64,000 nt of DNA from Nematostella vectensis (GCF_932526225.1 NC_064040.1:2177501-2241500); one strand, 5' to 3'. Counted from the first letter of the stretch, positions 1-9,700 are shown. The notes: a model not told the origin generated them from the sequence alone. Program-made: numbers and translations.

Positions 1-171
1 TGACAAAAGAGTCAATTCTATTACATTGCTTGGATGCGCTTTTGAAGGTCGTCTATGCCTTGGATGAATCTATGAGTATCCGGGTCTGGTGATGTTTAGT
101 TTGCATTTTTGACGTTCTGGAGTTGGGCCTATATTTTACAGGCGTCTCAGGGCGTTATGTCAATGAAAGAC

Positions 172-468
172 TTAAAGGGACAGAGTCATGGTACTGCGCA
201 TGTCAGTGTTTATTGTAGGCTTTTAATCGCCTACAAATAGTTGAACTTTTTAAAAGCTGTCAATACCTTGTTAAAATAATATGCAATATTTTATTGAAAG
301 CAATATTTTATAGAAACTATGTTTATTGACAGTTTGTGGTCATTTTCTTTGAATTTAAGTCCCCCACATGTACCAAAAGCTCATAAGTCAATATTAGAGT
401 TTACTAAATTTTATTGTGACAGGGTCAGAGAGCTATTGAAAGCACTTACCATGGCACTGCCCCTTTAA
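172..468. mobile_element. TTAA-flanked MITE-like element in copy 0
   Basis: A TTAA at 172-175 and a TTAA at 465-468 bracket about 289 bp. The ends are imperfect inverted repeats: AGGGACAGAGTCATGGTA on the left and, on the opposite strand, AGGGGCAGTGCCATGGTA on the right (3 mismatches in 18). There is no coding capacity. An 8-bp perfect stem with the loop TTTTAATC lies inside the left part. The structure fits a non-autonomous DNA transposon with a TTAA target duplication, but the superfamily is not assigned. The same element sits in every array unit. Confidence 0.6.
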
Positions 469-912
469 ATAGCTGTAAAAAAAAAAAAGAAAAGAAAATA
501 CCTGGAGGGGGTCTCTGTTGGTTTTGTTTTAGTTTTAGTTTTCTTTTATTATTATTTTTTTCTGGGGTGGGGGGTGGGGGAAAGAGGAATTCAGCTTAAA
601 ATTGCCCGTGGTCAATTCAACCAACTAAGCAACCAGTACAAAAGATGTTAGTTTTGCAGTCTTTTATTCAATACTTTCAATGTTATCATGCAATTCTGTA
701 GTTTGACTGGAAATATATATATATTTTTTCTATTCATTTACAGTTCTATATGTACAGTGTGACCATAGTCATGATTACAATTATTTATATTAATTTTTAC
801 CTACTAGCAGAAACCAACTTGACTGCAAAACACTCACTGTAAAGCATTAGATATTAGGCATTTCTTTCATGTGGCTTTGAGGTTGACCTGTCAACATCTA
901 CAGGGCCCACAC

Positions 913-1170
913 TCAACTCGGAATCATAGGGGTCCATAAAAGCAAGGTGTCGCAGAACCTTTTCCTGCCTTCCTTACTCTCCTTCATCAGGAACACCTGT
1001 GCGGCGACACCCTTAGGTGGATGGGGTGCACAGGTGCTTTGGGTGTGGCCCTGAAGATGGCACAGTGACCACAAGATGTACCAGAATGAAATTGTATATA
1101 CTTTTAAAACATGTGAGTAGAAAACATTCAATAGCCATGGAGTTTTTAGTGTGTTGTACATGTTATACAT
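913..1170 (-). other. 85-codon ATG frame in copy 0, function unknown
   Basis: An ATG-initiated 85-residue frame on the minus strand, with a basic C-terminal part (KESKEGRKRFC) and hydrophobic aromatic residues in the first half. In all array copies the corresponding sequence carries one extra base near the ACACCC stretch, so the frame is split into two shorter ones of 65 and 66 residues. No family is recognised. It may be an exon remnant of something captured in the repeat, or chance. Confidence that it is a real gene is low. Confidence 0.15.
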
Positions 1171-1455
1171 GTTTTAGGATTTACCTAATTACTAACAGTA
1201 TTTTTTTTTAAATATAATTTTTTACTTGTATAATTTAGATGAGTAATACATACTTTTCATAGTATGTTGTAGAACTCGTCTCGTTCCTCCTAAATAACAA
1301 TCAAAATTATGTTTGTTTCTATCTTGGTGCAATGGAATCCACAGTAGTTTTTTAATCAGATAATTGTTTTTCCTTCAACACTCATCTGTTATTTCAACAG
1401 CTCTCCCTTGAGTTTGGTTGTCTCAGAAATAGACCTTGTTTGATAAACAAAGACA

Positions 1456-2008
1456 TATTAATAGGGTGCTTTTTAACAGTAAATCCTTTGTTTTTTTCAT
1501 TCCCATTCACATAAATACAACGCGAAGAATGAGGAAATATAGAAAGTATCCAAAGATAGCTCGGACTTACTTGACCTTTCCTATAAAGTATAAGAAAAGA
1601 TAACTTAATTTAATGTTGAAGGTGGAGCGACTTTAATAAAATTTCAATAATAAAATACCTCATATATTTTGAAATGGTTAGAGCTAAAGAAATATATAAC
1701 ATCGCATCACTGCCTACCTCAATTTGCGCATACCCTTGAAGGAGGCCTTCGTGTTTTGTACCAAAACTCATCTAAAAATACATCATCCTCATAAAAATGC
1801 ACGCTTACTAAATTTGCATAACTTTTTTCTTTGGAAAAAAGGAAGTAAAATTACAATTCAACACAAAACCCGACACAGTTTAATGAAATTTAACTTTAAA
1901 AATGTATGGAGGTCTTGCATTAAAACCGAGCGCGTTAAACAGCAGTCTCTGGTAAAAAAATACTGCGCAGTATACAACACGAAAAAATATAAAATAAACA
2001 ATATCTCG
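1456..2008. other. AT-rich intergenic DNA, no gene seen
   Basis: I see no convincing coding region, RNA gene or repeat in this stretch. A 128-residue plus frame (1724-2110) runs into the inverted end of the next element and has no coding features. Confidence 0.6.
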
Positions 2009-2313
2009 AGGGTGTGTTCATTATTTATTGCCGAGGGGGGAGGGGGGGTCGTCAAAAAAGTTTCATCCCTTAAAAGTAGGAAACTTTTTTATTTATTGTT
2101 ATTGAAATGAGTAATCAAAACGCAAGAAGCTGTTTCCTAGCGTTGCTAATTACATATTTAGGCTACATTTACTGCTGTTGAGCCGTGAAAGCTTTCCCAC
2201 AAATGACAAATTCAACAATATTTATTACTCGGTAGCAGTTCATTTAAGCTTGACCTATAGGATCAATAAAAATTAAAAAAACTGAAATATATGCATTTGT
2301 TAAATATACTAGG

Positions 2314-2379
2314 ATACAATACACCAAAAACTGGAAATCGACTATGCAGAGTCGATTTCCAGTTTTTGGTGTATTGTAT
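2314..2379. repeat. Perfect hairpin, 30-bp arms, 6-base loop
   Basis: Arms 2314-2343 and 2350-2379 are exact reverse complements around the loop ATGCAG. The right arm is the start of a repeat found again at about 2620-2700 and, inverted, at about 5965-6007. The hairpin therefore looks like head-to-head copies of the end of one dispersed element. An RNA from either strand would fold into a 30-bp duplex. Confidence 0.9.
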
Positions 2380-2430
2380 ACATTGTTCTGGTACTAAATC
2401 GCGACAGTTTGGGCTTTTTGATTTTATAAA
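2346..2430 (+). repeat. Dispersed repeat copy 1 (right side of hairpin)
   Basis: The ~85-bp segment from GCAGAGTCGATTTCCAG to GGGCTTTTTGA is repeated directly at about 2621-2698 with a few substitutions, and inverted at about 5950-6007. It looks like the terminus of a mobile element. Family unknown. Confidence 0.7.
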
Positions 2431-2620
2431 ATATACTAGGAATATAGTAAGGCAGGTTATTAGATAATGTCAATATGTAACAAGTCTGACACGGATACCT
2501 TTGCTTTGAACACCCCCGCGAGTACCAGATCTGGGAGGTCTATCAGATATGGACTAGTGATATGGCATGCAAAGATGCAGAGTCTGCCCTGAAGAAGTCT
2601 TCTTAAAGACGAAAATTTGG

Positions 2621-2700
2621 CAGAGTCGATTTCCAGTTTTTGGTGTATTGTATTCATTGTTCTGGTACGAGATCGCGACAGTTTGGGCTTTTTGACTCTA
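2621..2700 (+). repeat. Dispersed repeat copy 2
   Basis: Direct repeat of 2346-2430. It keeps the GTTTTTGGTGTATTGTAT and ATCGCGACAGTTTGGGC blocks. Nearby, on the same side, lies an inverted pair around GTCTTTAAGAAGAC. No coding capacity is seen. Confidence 0.7.
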
Positions 2701-2804
2701 TTCAAAAATGGATATAGGTATAGATACATACTCATCACTGTTTCAAAACGCCACAGGGCCACATTTGACTTATTACAGTAAGAAATACTATTTCTTGGTT
2801 GTTT

Positions 2805-2810
2805 TTTAAT
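2805..2810 (-). promoter_or_regulatory. Possible poly(A) signal (ATTAAA) for the 3051-3995 ORF
   Basis: TTTAAT on the plus strand reads ATTAAA on the minus strand, about 240 bp past the ORF stop and inside the inverted-repeat element. If used, the 3' UTR would come from the transposon. The evidence is positional only. Confidence 0.25.
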
Positions 2811-2952
2811 TAATGCATGATTTGTTTATATGTATCTATATTTCGTGTTATAAATGCAGTTTTGTGGATTTTTAAAGAGAAGGAGGGGGGTGGGGTCCAA
2901 AAAGTTTTTGGGTTTCTCCTGTGGGAGTCAACAAAATTTTGATGTTTGAAAA

Positions 2953-2969
2953 GGGGGGGGGGGGGGGGG
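2953..2969 (+). repeat. 17-bp poly(G) run
   Basis: Uninterrupted run of 17 G. Similar runs occur at 4713-4728 (16) and 7505-7523 (19). It could form a G-quadruplex or simply be a slippage-prone homopolymer; its length is also sensitive to sequencing error. Confidence 0.95.
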
Positions 2970-3050
2970 TTGTACAGAAAACTCAAGTGGAGTGGTGCTG
3001 AATACCGACCCCATCCCCCCTCGGCCATAAATAATGCACACTCCCTAACT

Positions 3051-3995
3051 TCAGTCAATAGTCACTGAAGGCAGAAATATATCTAATTTCAATTTCTTCG
3101 TTGTGATTAATTCATTGTCTTTCCATTCGACATTACATCTGTTTTCTTTGCATCTGTTTCCTTTTGGCTTCTCATTAGGACTCCCAGATTTATCGTTACT
3201 GCTATGTAATTCGCTTTCCACTAGGATTTCATTTCCCTCTTGGTTTAATCTTGTTCTGTTTATTGAGGACTTTGTTTCTTTGTCATTAAGCTCCCTGGTG
3301 ATATCATATTGGCAAATTGGCGAAGGAAATGTTGGGATAGTTGATTTATTCGCCTTCGAAAGAGAATCTCTCTCTTCGACACTGCCTTGTCGATTTTGTC
3401 GGTTGTTATCAATGAACAGAATACTTTCCCTTAGCTCGTTTAGAGGAGTACTCTTTCTTGTTTTTATCTTTGAGCAAACGGGCCGTCTTTCTTCTATCAA
3501 TAGGCTACTACTAGGCAAAACCGTGATTGTTTTCGGGCCCTTGTGAGTTTTCGAGATTTTTTTCCTTTCTCCTTTAATTTCCAGAGCTGCTTTAAATTGC
3601 GTTGCAGGTGTTGCAAGGCGATGCTTTCTCAACATATTCACAATTTGTTCAAGGTTATGCGTCCCTGAAGATTCGTGAATTCTCCTGTTTGTAGCAGAAC
3701 ATGCAGCATGCCGCGATTCATAGCCCATTTGTGTTCCTTGTAACAATACAGAGCTGCCGCGAGTTGTCGTTTCCTTTGACCCTTTGCTATTAACCAATGT
3801 TCTATTTTGTAAACCGTACTTCACACGAAATTTAGCCGGCGGGAAAAAACACAGAGTATCATGTGTTGATATGTGTGGCAGAGACTTGGCATCTTCCTTT
3901 TTTCCATGGCCCCTATCCCGCACGATATCGTAGTGTAAATGCGAGTCAATCCCATTCATATATGTTTTAAGTTTTTGCTTTCCGAGGCGAAACAT
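3051..3995 (-). CDS. Orphan single-exon ORF, 314 residues, unknown function
   Basis: By far the longest frame outside the DUF229 gene. It starts at an ATG with A at -3 (CGAACATG) and ends with TGA at 3053-3051. The product is hydrophilic and basic, rich in Lys, Arg, Ser, Asn and Thr. I see no signal peptide, membrane segment or recognised domain. Two Lys/Arg-rich patches (around KIKGERKK-like and KENRCNVEWK-like sequence) hint at nucleic-acid binding or nuclear location, but this is inference. Composition is non-repetitive, unlike the other long frames in the region. It is divergent from the DUF229 gene about 2.3 kb away. It could be a lineage-restricted gene, an exon of a larger gene, or a chance frame. 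No function is claimed. Confidence 0.5.
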   Translation of the reverse strand: MFRLGKQKLKTYMNGIDSHLHYDIVRDRGHGKKEDAKSLPHISTHDTLCFFPPAKFRVKYGLQNRTLVNSKGSKETTTRGSSVLLQGTQMGYESRHAACSATNRRIHESSGTHNLEQIVNMLRKHRLATPATQFKAALEIKGERKKISKTHKGPKTITVLPSSSLLIEERRPVCSKIKTRKSTPLNELRESILFIDNNRQNRQGSVEERDSLSKANKSTIPTFPSPICQYDITRELNDKETKSSINRTRLNQEGNEILVESELHSSNDKSGSPNEKPKGNRCKENRCNVEWKDNELITTKKLKLDIFLPSVTID

Positions 3996-5079
3996 GTTCG
4001 CCGCCTCTTCCTTGTTCAGAGTGCTCGCTTGCTTTTAATACACAACGCAGCGAGGGATAAAAAGAACTACACATCCGACTCATCTGGAAAGAATACCAAA
4101 TTAAAAGCTTTTGCCAAATTCAACATAGCCTACTCTGCCCGCGAAATCGCCACATATCAACGCAAAGTATTACCCTGACAACGTAGTGAAATGCACAGTT
4201 AAGGAAGCTCTGTCACTTTAAATTAGGTAAAATTCACACTTTTGTCATTACACGGAACTTTGCGAGACAGAAAAATACATTAAACAGACGGAAAGATTAC
4301 ACATGGAGTTAGCATTCGTCATCCCTAAATTGATGCAAATTTTACTGCAGTTTTGTTGACATTGACTCAGAGTGATTGGCAGACACCGGTCTGAGCTTTT
4401 CAGCTGCGGCGTAGCCGAGACAAAAATCAATTATTTTCCTTGGTGAATTACCGGTTAGAAATAAATTCTCTACGTGATTAGAAGATTAGGACGAAATCTA
4501 TTGATCCTGGTTTTTGCGAAGGAATTCAGGCGTACATAGATGAGAAATCGCTTGTAACAAAAAAGAAAAAGATTAAAGCTTAAAAAAAGAACATACAACT
4601 TTTTTTATCCATAACAAACACTCTCTTTTAAATAAAATATCTTTATGAATTTTTATGGTTGAGAACATGCAAAACGTACCTCACCACTTACATAGCTCAA
4701 ATGGGACTGACTGGGGGGGGGGGGGGGGTACGCAAGGTGAAAACTCATAGTCTTTGAAGAATCCTACTTTTTGGCCACTAAGAACCGCTGTGTACGCGCC
4801 TGTATATTGTAGATACCTAAACAGGGATATATAAAAGGGCCCAAGGGGAATAACTTTAATACCATCATAAAATACGCCTATTTTGAAATCGTAATACAGC
4901 ATCGATGCCGCTTTAGTATGTGCTTGGATCTTTTTCAGCTGTTTTTTTTTATGATATCTTCTGAAAATCACCTCGTGCGTGATGCGTTTTCGTGAGTTTT
5001 CAATTCACATTTTATTGGGTTTCAAATTCTTAAATTAGATTAATGAGAGAAAATCTAATTGATGAGAGAAAAATAGTAC
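3996..5079. other. Intergenic stretch upstream of the orphan ORF, no gene seen
   Basis: AT-rich, with a 16-G run at 4713-4728. The segment just upstream of the orphan ORF start (3996-4040) is relatively CpG-rich and could be its 5' UTR or promoter. The frames here (for example 4248-4430 and 4681-4971 on the minus strand) are short and lack coding features. Confidence 0.5.
4713..4728 (+). repeat. 16-bp poly(G) run
   Basis: Sixteen consecutive G in otherwise AT-rich DNA, following GACTGACT. Confidence 0.95.
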
Positions 5080-5130
5080 CTTTCCATTGACGACTCTTCC
5101 CATGGTCCTTTGGGCAAACCACGATCCATT

Positions 5131-5160
5131 CCATGGTACACAGCGCTCGCTTTGCTCCAC
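5131..5160 (+). repeat. Short dispersed repeat, copy 1 of 3
   Basis: The ~30-bp block from CCATGGTACACAGCGC to GCTTTGCTCCAC recurs at 5877-5907 and 6042-6073. Copies 2 and 3 share a longer ~57-bp block. Copies 1 and 2 flank the hAT-like element, so that element may have inserted into, or been duplicated with, this sequence. Confidence 0.75.
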
Positions 5161-5168
5161 GGATAATT

Positions 5169-5853
5169 GAGGGGTCGTCCACACGAACACGGATTTAAAA
5201 GTATCCGGATTCGTTTCGCAGAAAACGCATAACTTGATTCGTGTACACGCTATCGTTTACGCATCGTGTTCGCCTGGATCCAGCCGTCCACACTAACATG
5301 GATATAAACGTTTGAAAACGATAAAATGTACAGGGTGACGTCATTTTTATGATATGTGCATGCTCAAAGCAGCGCGCGCCTGCTATATGACGCCCTTGTT
5401 TTTCATTTTGATACGGATTCGACCGTCCACACTAAAGTATACGGATTCATTTTGATTCACTTTCGTCAGCGTTTTTAAAAGTATCCGGATTCGCTGGATC
5501 CAGCGACGTGTTATTGTGGAAGGAAGGCCTAAACGTATCAAAAAGTATGCGGATTCAAACGAATCCGTGTTAGTGTGGACGGAAGGCCTAAACGTATCAA
5601 AAAGTATACGAATCCGTGTTAGTGTGGACGGAAGGCCTAAAGGTATCAAAAAGTATGCGGATTCAAACGAATCCGTTTTAGTGTGGACGGAAGGCCTAAA
5701 CGTTTCAAAAAGTATACGAATCCGTGTTAGTGTGGACGGAAGGCCTAAACGTATCAAAAAGTATACGGATTCAAACGAATCCGTGTTAGTGTGGACGGAA
5801 GGCCTAAACGTATCAAAAAGTATACGGATCCGTGTTAGTGTGGACGGCCCCTG
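5169..5853. mobile_element. hAT-like non-autonomous foldback element
   Basis: The left end AGGGGTCGTCCACACGAACA (from 5170) matches the reverse complement of the right end (CAGGGGCCGTCCACACTAAC) over ~25 bp with few mismatches. Terminal CAGGGG is common among hAT-family elements, so hAT is a plausible but unproven label. Copies of the terminal motif CGTCCACACTAA recur internally (about 5287 and 5423), and the right half is a tandem array of the same material. No transposase frame exists. I found no 8-bp target duplication. Long frames on both strands in this region are products of the repeats. Confidence 0.6.
5522..5845 (+). repeat. Alternating 59/49-bp tandem repeat with internal hairpins
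   Basis: GGAAGGCCTAAA occurs at 5522, 5581, 5630, 5689, 5738 and 5797, giving spacings of 59, 49, 59, 49 and 59 bp. The 59-bp form contains a small palindrome (CGGATTC AAAC GAATCCG); the 49-bp form lacks half of it. The result is a ~108-bp higher-order repeat inside the hAT-like element. Confidence 0.92.
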
Positions 5854-5908
5854 ACAGAAGGTGGTGATATCTCCTTCCGATGGTAGACAGCGCGCGCTTT
5901 GCTCCACC
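5852..5908 (+). repeat. ~57-bp direct repeat, copy A
   Basis: It begins TGACAGAAGGTGGTG and ends GCGCTTTGCTCCACC. It recurs at 6017-6073 with about six differences. It immediately follows the right end of the hAT-like element. Confidence 0.8.
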
Positions 5909-5949
5909 GCTCATTGACATAATAAATACAAAAAAAAAAACAAATAGTC

Positions 5950-6007
5950 GTGTCGTGAACCAGAGGAATGAATACAATACACCAAAAACTGGAATTCGAC
6001 TCTGCCT
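5950..6007 (-). repeat. Dispersed repeat copy 3 (inverted)
   Basis: The reverse complement contains CCAGTTTTTGGTGTATTG and flanking sequence matching the copies at 2346-2430 and 2621-2700. Confidence 0.65.
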
Positions 6008-6016
6008 CTGTCTCAT

Positions 6017-6073
6017 TGACAGAAGGTGGTGTTATCTCTTTCCCATGGTACACAGCGCGCGCTTTGCTTCACC
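6017..6073 (+). repeat. ~57-bp direct repeat, copy B
   Basis: Second copy of the block at 5852-5908, ending GCGCTTTGCTTCACC. It lies about 240 bp upstream of the DUF229 start codon, so it may fall in that gene's promoter region. Confidence 0.8.
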
Positions 6074-6311
6074 TGTGTTTGTTCAGCAGACTCAAGTCTC
6101 GCATAAGACATCAGGTCAACTAAATAAAAGCATTGATTCTATTTATCCATTTTGTAAAATGTGTGCCCGAGGAATGGCGGCCTCTTTTCCAGAATTTCTC
6201 GGGAAATTTTAATCTTTCTGCCATCTTAGTACACGGTCTACAATGTTTATAAGATGCTTTCTTAAATATCAGGTAACAGATTGATCCAAACAAAAGTGCA
6301 GAGCCCCCAAT

Positions 6312-6776
6312 ATGTCAGGCCTGTTTCTAATGCGCCTCAAGCAGTGCTTTGCTTTAGGGACTTGTGTGTTTTTATTCATCTTTGGCATCCTCTTCGATCG
6401 TCACTTAAGACTTAGGCCGTCTCAAGGAATGTCCCTAGACTCAAACAAGCTGCAAGTCCCAGCCATTAGAACCAAAAAAGTCATTGCGAGAACTTTAAAA
6501 GAGGGCTCGTCCCGTAACAAAACAACATTGGAATTATTGCATAACAAGCGACTATCTGAATATGTGAAAGATGAAAAGATTGACTCGCTAGAGGCAAATC
6601 ATCTGGCAAAAATTGGGATAACTTTGGAGAAAGCTTTGAAGAAAAGGTCTGACAACTATATACTTGGGATTATAAAGAACAAAGGAAAAGTAAATGGAGC
6701 TACCAATGAAAATTTGAAAAATCAGTCACGTCAAAGCGAGGGGAAGAAAAGGGTTTTTCAAATCCCTTACATAAAG
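6312..6776 (+). CDS. DUF229 gene exon 1
   Basis: Codons 1-155: signal anchor plus a Lys/Asn-rich stem region. It ends phase 0 at the donor AAAG|GTAAGA. The stem (about residues 30-155) is low in recognisable structure and rich in Lys, as expected for a lumenal stalk. Confidence 0.85.
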
Positions 6777-9700
6777 GTAAGAGGCATTTTATAAATAGAC
6801 AATTGTAATGAGAGGAAATTTTCAATCCATTTCCATTCGCTCGATGTGAGATATTCAAATAACCATAGCAGGGGCGTATCTAGAGAAAAACGCAGTGCGG
6901 GGGCCAGAGTAGTAATAAACTAACCACAGATCAAACAATTTTAAATCCTAAACTCTAAAATACACACATAAGATCAACCGTCTTCTTAACTACCAAAAGA
7001 AGATCAAATAATTTGGAAAGATCAAATAATGTAATAAACATACATGCAAATTTTTTACCGCATGGTTTTGTCTTTGTATAATCCCTCTTTATCCACGTGA
7101 GTTCCCAAATGAGTTTATAATTATGGAAAGTGATGTATAGTGCTCATGTCCCCATGGGGGAGGGGGTGGATTGATCATCGATGCTAGGTCTAACTATAAC
7201 AACTATTGTTATTTCGTCCAGTTGTATGGAGTGCAATACGTCCTTGATAAGTCAACTGATTACACGCCAAATTCTCACAAGCCTCCCCAACATGTTTACC
7301 ATGACTACGCGCATGCGCGCGTCGTGTGTGATGACCGGGGAGCAGAATGCCAGGGTCTCTTCCAGTGGTACCGGGGCAGTCATTTCATTCTGTTATCTAC
7401 GGTGACGATGGTGCAGAGAGGAAGAGGTGTGCTATACATCAAGGCCGATAACGCTGCGAATTTAAGTAAGTCAAGCCTGTGCGGGCGCTAAGTCAGGATT
7501 TGCAGGGGGGGGGGGGGGGGGGGAGATGTGTGTGCAATCATATGCGAAAAAATCTATGACGAAGGCATCTTCTACATAAAGATGTCTGTTTGGAGCCATG
7601 GTCTCCTTTGTAGTTCACTTTCTCGCAGAGCTGTATTGGGAGAAATGAATCGGGGCTTTGGAAAATTTTCTTTTATAATGAGGGTTTAAGCTTTCTAGAA
7701 CTACATCTTGGGAAACCAGAGTGAACCTTCGAATTGAAAATCCAGCTGCATGCAGTTGAGAATTATACTTTATTTACTCTTCTAGTTTTAAAATCATCTC
7801 TCGTTATCATTTAAGGTAAGCACGGCCACTTGTCAAGATATCGCTTACCTTTTGCAGCTTTTGTAACCGCTGACCGGGCGTGTGTTGTCCCAGTGAGCGC
7901 ACGTTCCCTCCCCCCCTCCCTCAGCGTAGCAAATTCGTCGGGTTGCACTCTTCCCCGTCTGGACCCGTTCGACCCGAGCGTCACGGCATTCTTCCAGCGA
8001 CGGCAGCCTCTACAGTGTGAGGGGGTGGCGTTTACTAGTTATCATGGAAACACGCTGAAGGTTGTACGCAAGGATGACAGAGGTATGGTGTGGTGTTTAC
8101 TAGTTAGCATAGAAACACGCTGAAGGTTGTACGCAAGGATGACAGAGGTATGGTGTGGTGTTTACTAGTTAGCATAGAAACACGCTGAAGGTGGTACGCA
8201 AGGATGACAGAGGTATGGTGTGGTGTTTACTAGTTAGCATAGAAACACGCTGAAGGTGGTACGCAAGGATGATAGAGGTATGGTGTGGTGTTTACTAGTT
8301 ACCATGGAAACACGCTGAAGGTGGTACGCAGGGATGATAGAGGTATGGTGTGGTGTTGTCGGTGCTGCAGTAGTTGTTGGTTGTGGTGGTGATGCAATGA
8401 TTATGATGCTGACGATAATGGGTTTTGTTGTTGGTAATGATGCTGATGTTATTGATGATAGAAGATGGTGTTGTCGACGTTGGTTATGGCAATAATTCGT
8501 GAGGATAATGATGGCTTGTGATGGCGAGGATAATTTTGATGTTGTTGATGACGATGTTCATGATAAGGATGATGGTGTTGATGATAGTATTGATCATGTT
8601 GATGATAGTATTGATGATGTTGATTATAGTATTGATCATGTTGATGATAGTATTGATGATGTTGATAATAAGGATGATGATAATAGTGTAATGTTGTTGT
8701 TGCTTATAATGATTGTGAGACTCATTATGGGAGAAACACGGTGTTGGTCGCGATATCTGCCCGCATAGTATGGTCATAATGCTAAATAATTTTGATGATT
8801 TTTGTGGTGGTAAAAGTCCTTCACAGATAATTGCAGTATGTATATTTCTCCTCACCGAGGTGCCCCATTAAGACGCATTACGTACCGCGAGATCCACAGA
8901 GAGAACGCCACCGATAATGGCTATACTCTTGGCTTCTCCCATGAACTACCACTGAACTTAACCAACGGCATTCGCCTTACGCATGACTTCATCCAAGTAA
9001 CCGCTGAATTTACAAACGGCGCAACGCAAGTCGACTATCACTGTCACGTGACGCCAAAACCCGAGGTCTCCAATATAAACCGCGGGTTTAGGGGGATACC
9101 GCTGAATATAATTATATTGGGACTTGATAGGAATTCTGCTGGCACGTTTCAGCGGCTGCTGCCTGATGCGTATGAAGTACTGAAAAAGGAGCTCAATGCG
9201 CATATGTTTGAGGGTTTCTCCTTACTAGGGGAGGGTGAGTAAGACGGTGCTTGAGGGTTTCTTCTTACTAGGGGAGGGTAAGTAGGTGCTTGGGGGTTTC
9301 TCCTTACTAGGGGAGGTTAAGTTGATATTTGAGAGTTTCTTCCTACTAGGGGAGGGTGCGTAAGTCGGCGAATGATGGTTTCTCCTTCCTAAGTAATATC
9401 ATTATTCATCACGTAAGACATATTTTCTTTCTAAACTTTCAGGAACAACGCCCCAATTAACTGGCCTCTTGACAGGAAAAACAGTGGAGTCTAATTGTGC
9501 CAAGCATGAGGCTCGAAGAGGCGTCGATGGAGCACAAACTGTAGACGAATGGCCATTTATTTTTAAGACTTTAAAGGATAAAGGCTATGTTACTATGTTC
9601 AGCGAGGACGCTCCATCTATCGGTAAGAATAAAAAAGTGTCCTCTGTTAGCCGGCATTTTGTCACCCCAACAAGATACCAAGTGCGACAAAGCATCCATC

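Larger units (their letters stand above)
1..1455 (+). repeat. Diverged partial copy (copy 0) of the 3.33-kb macrosatellite unit
   Basis: This segment is colinear with about the first 1449 bases of the unit as seen at 15537-16985, with scattered substitutions and small indels. It is visibly more different from the array copies than they are from each other. Similarity stops abruptly at about 1456, within the segment that follows TGATAAACAAAGACAT. It carries the TTAA-flanked MITE-like block (172-468). Its minus-strand frame at 913-1170 is longer than in any array copy. It begins exactly at the window edge, so upstream units may exist. A diverged copy outside a homogeneous array fits reduced homogenisation at an array edge, or a dispersed relic; the sequence does not decide between them. 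Confidence 0.93.
2009..3046. mobile_element. ~1.04-kb element with 33-bp terminal inverted repeats
   Basis: The left end (2009-2041) begins AGGGTGTGTTCATTATTTAT. The minus-strand reading of the right end (3014-3046) begins AGGGAGTGTGCATTATTTAT. The two match over 33 bp with three mismatches, and both run into CCGAGGGGGG. Subterminal DNA is G-rich, with an 11-bp stem (AAAAAAGTTTC / GAAACTTTTTT) near the left end and a 17-G run at 2953-2969. No transposase frame is present, so it would be non-autonomous. I found no clear target-site duplication. Another dispersed repeat (2314-2700) appears nested within it. The right end lies 4 bp from the stop codon of the orphan ORF. Confidence 0.6.

Noticed and set aside
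1724-2110. 128-residue plus-strand ORF
   Set aside because: Runs from AT-rich intergenic DNA into the inverted end of the 2009-3046 element. No coding signature.
5383-5907. 174-residue minus and 112-residue plus frames with internal repetition
   Set aside because: Both are translations of the 59/49-bp repeat inside the hAT-like element. Mirror-image frames on both strands argue against coding.
8484-8855. Ile/Asn-rich minus frame and Asp-rich plus frame
   Set aside because: Translations of the 21-bp repeat in intron 3.
8837-8859. Exon 4 acceptor at TTGCAG (8836)
   Set aside because: Given the phase left by exon 3, it reads into a stop within about a dozen codons. The acceptor at 8859 keeps the conserved frame.
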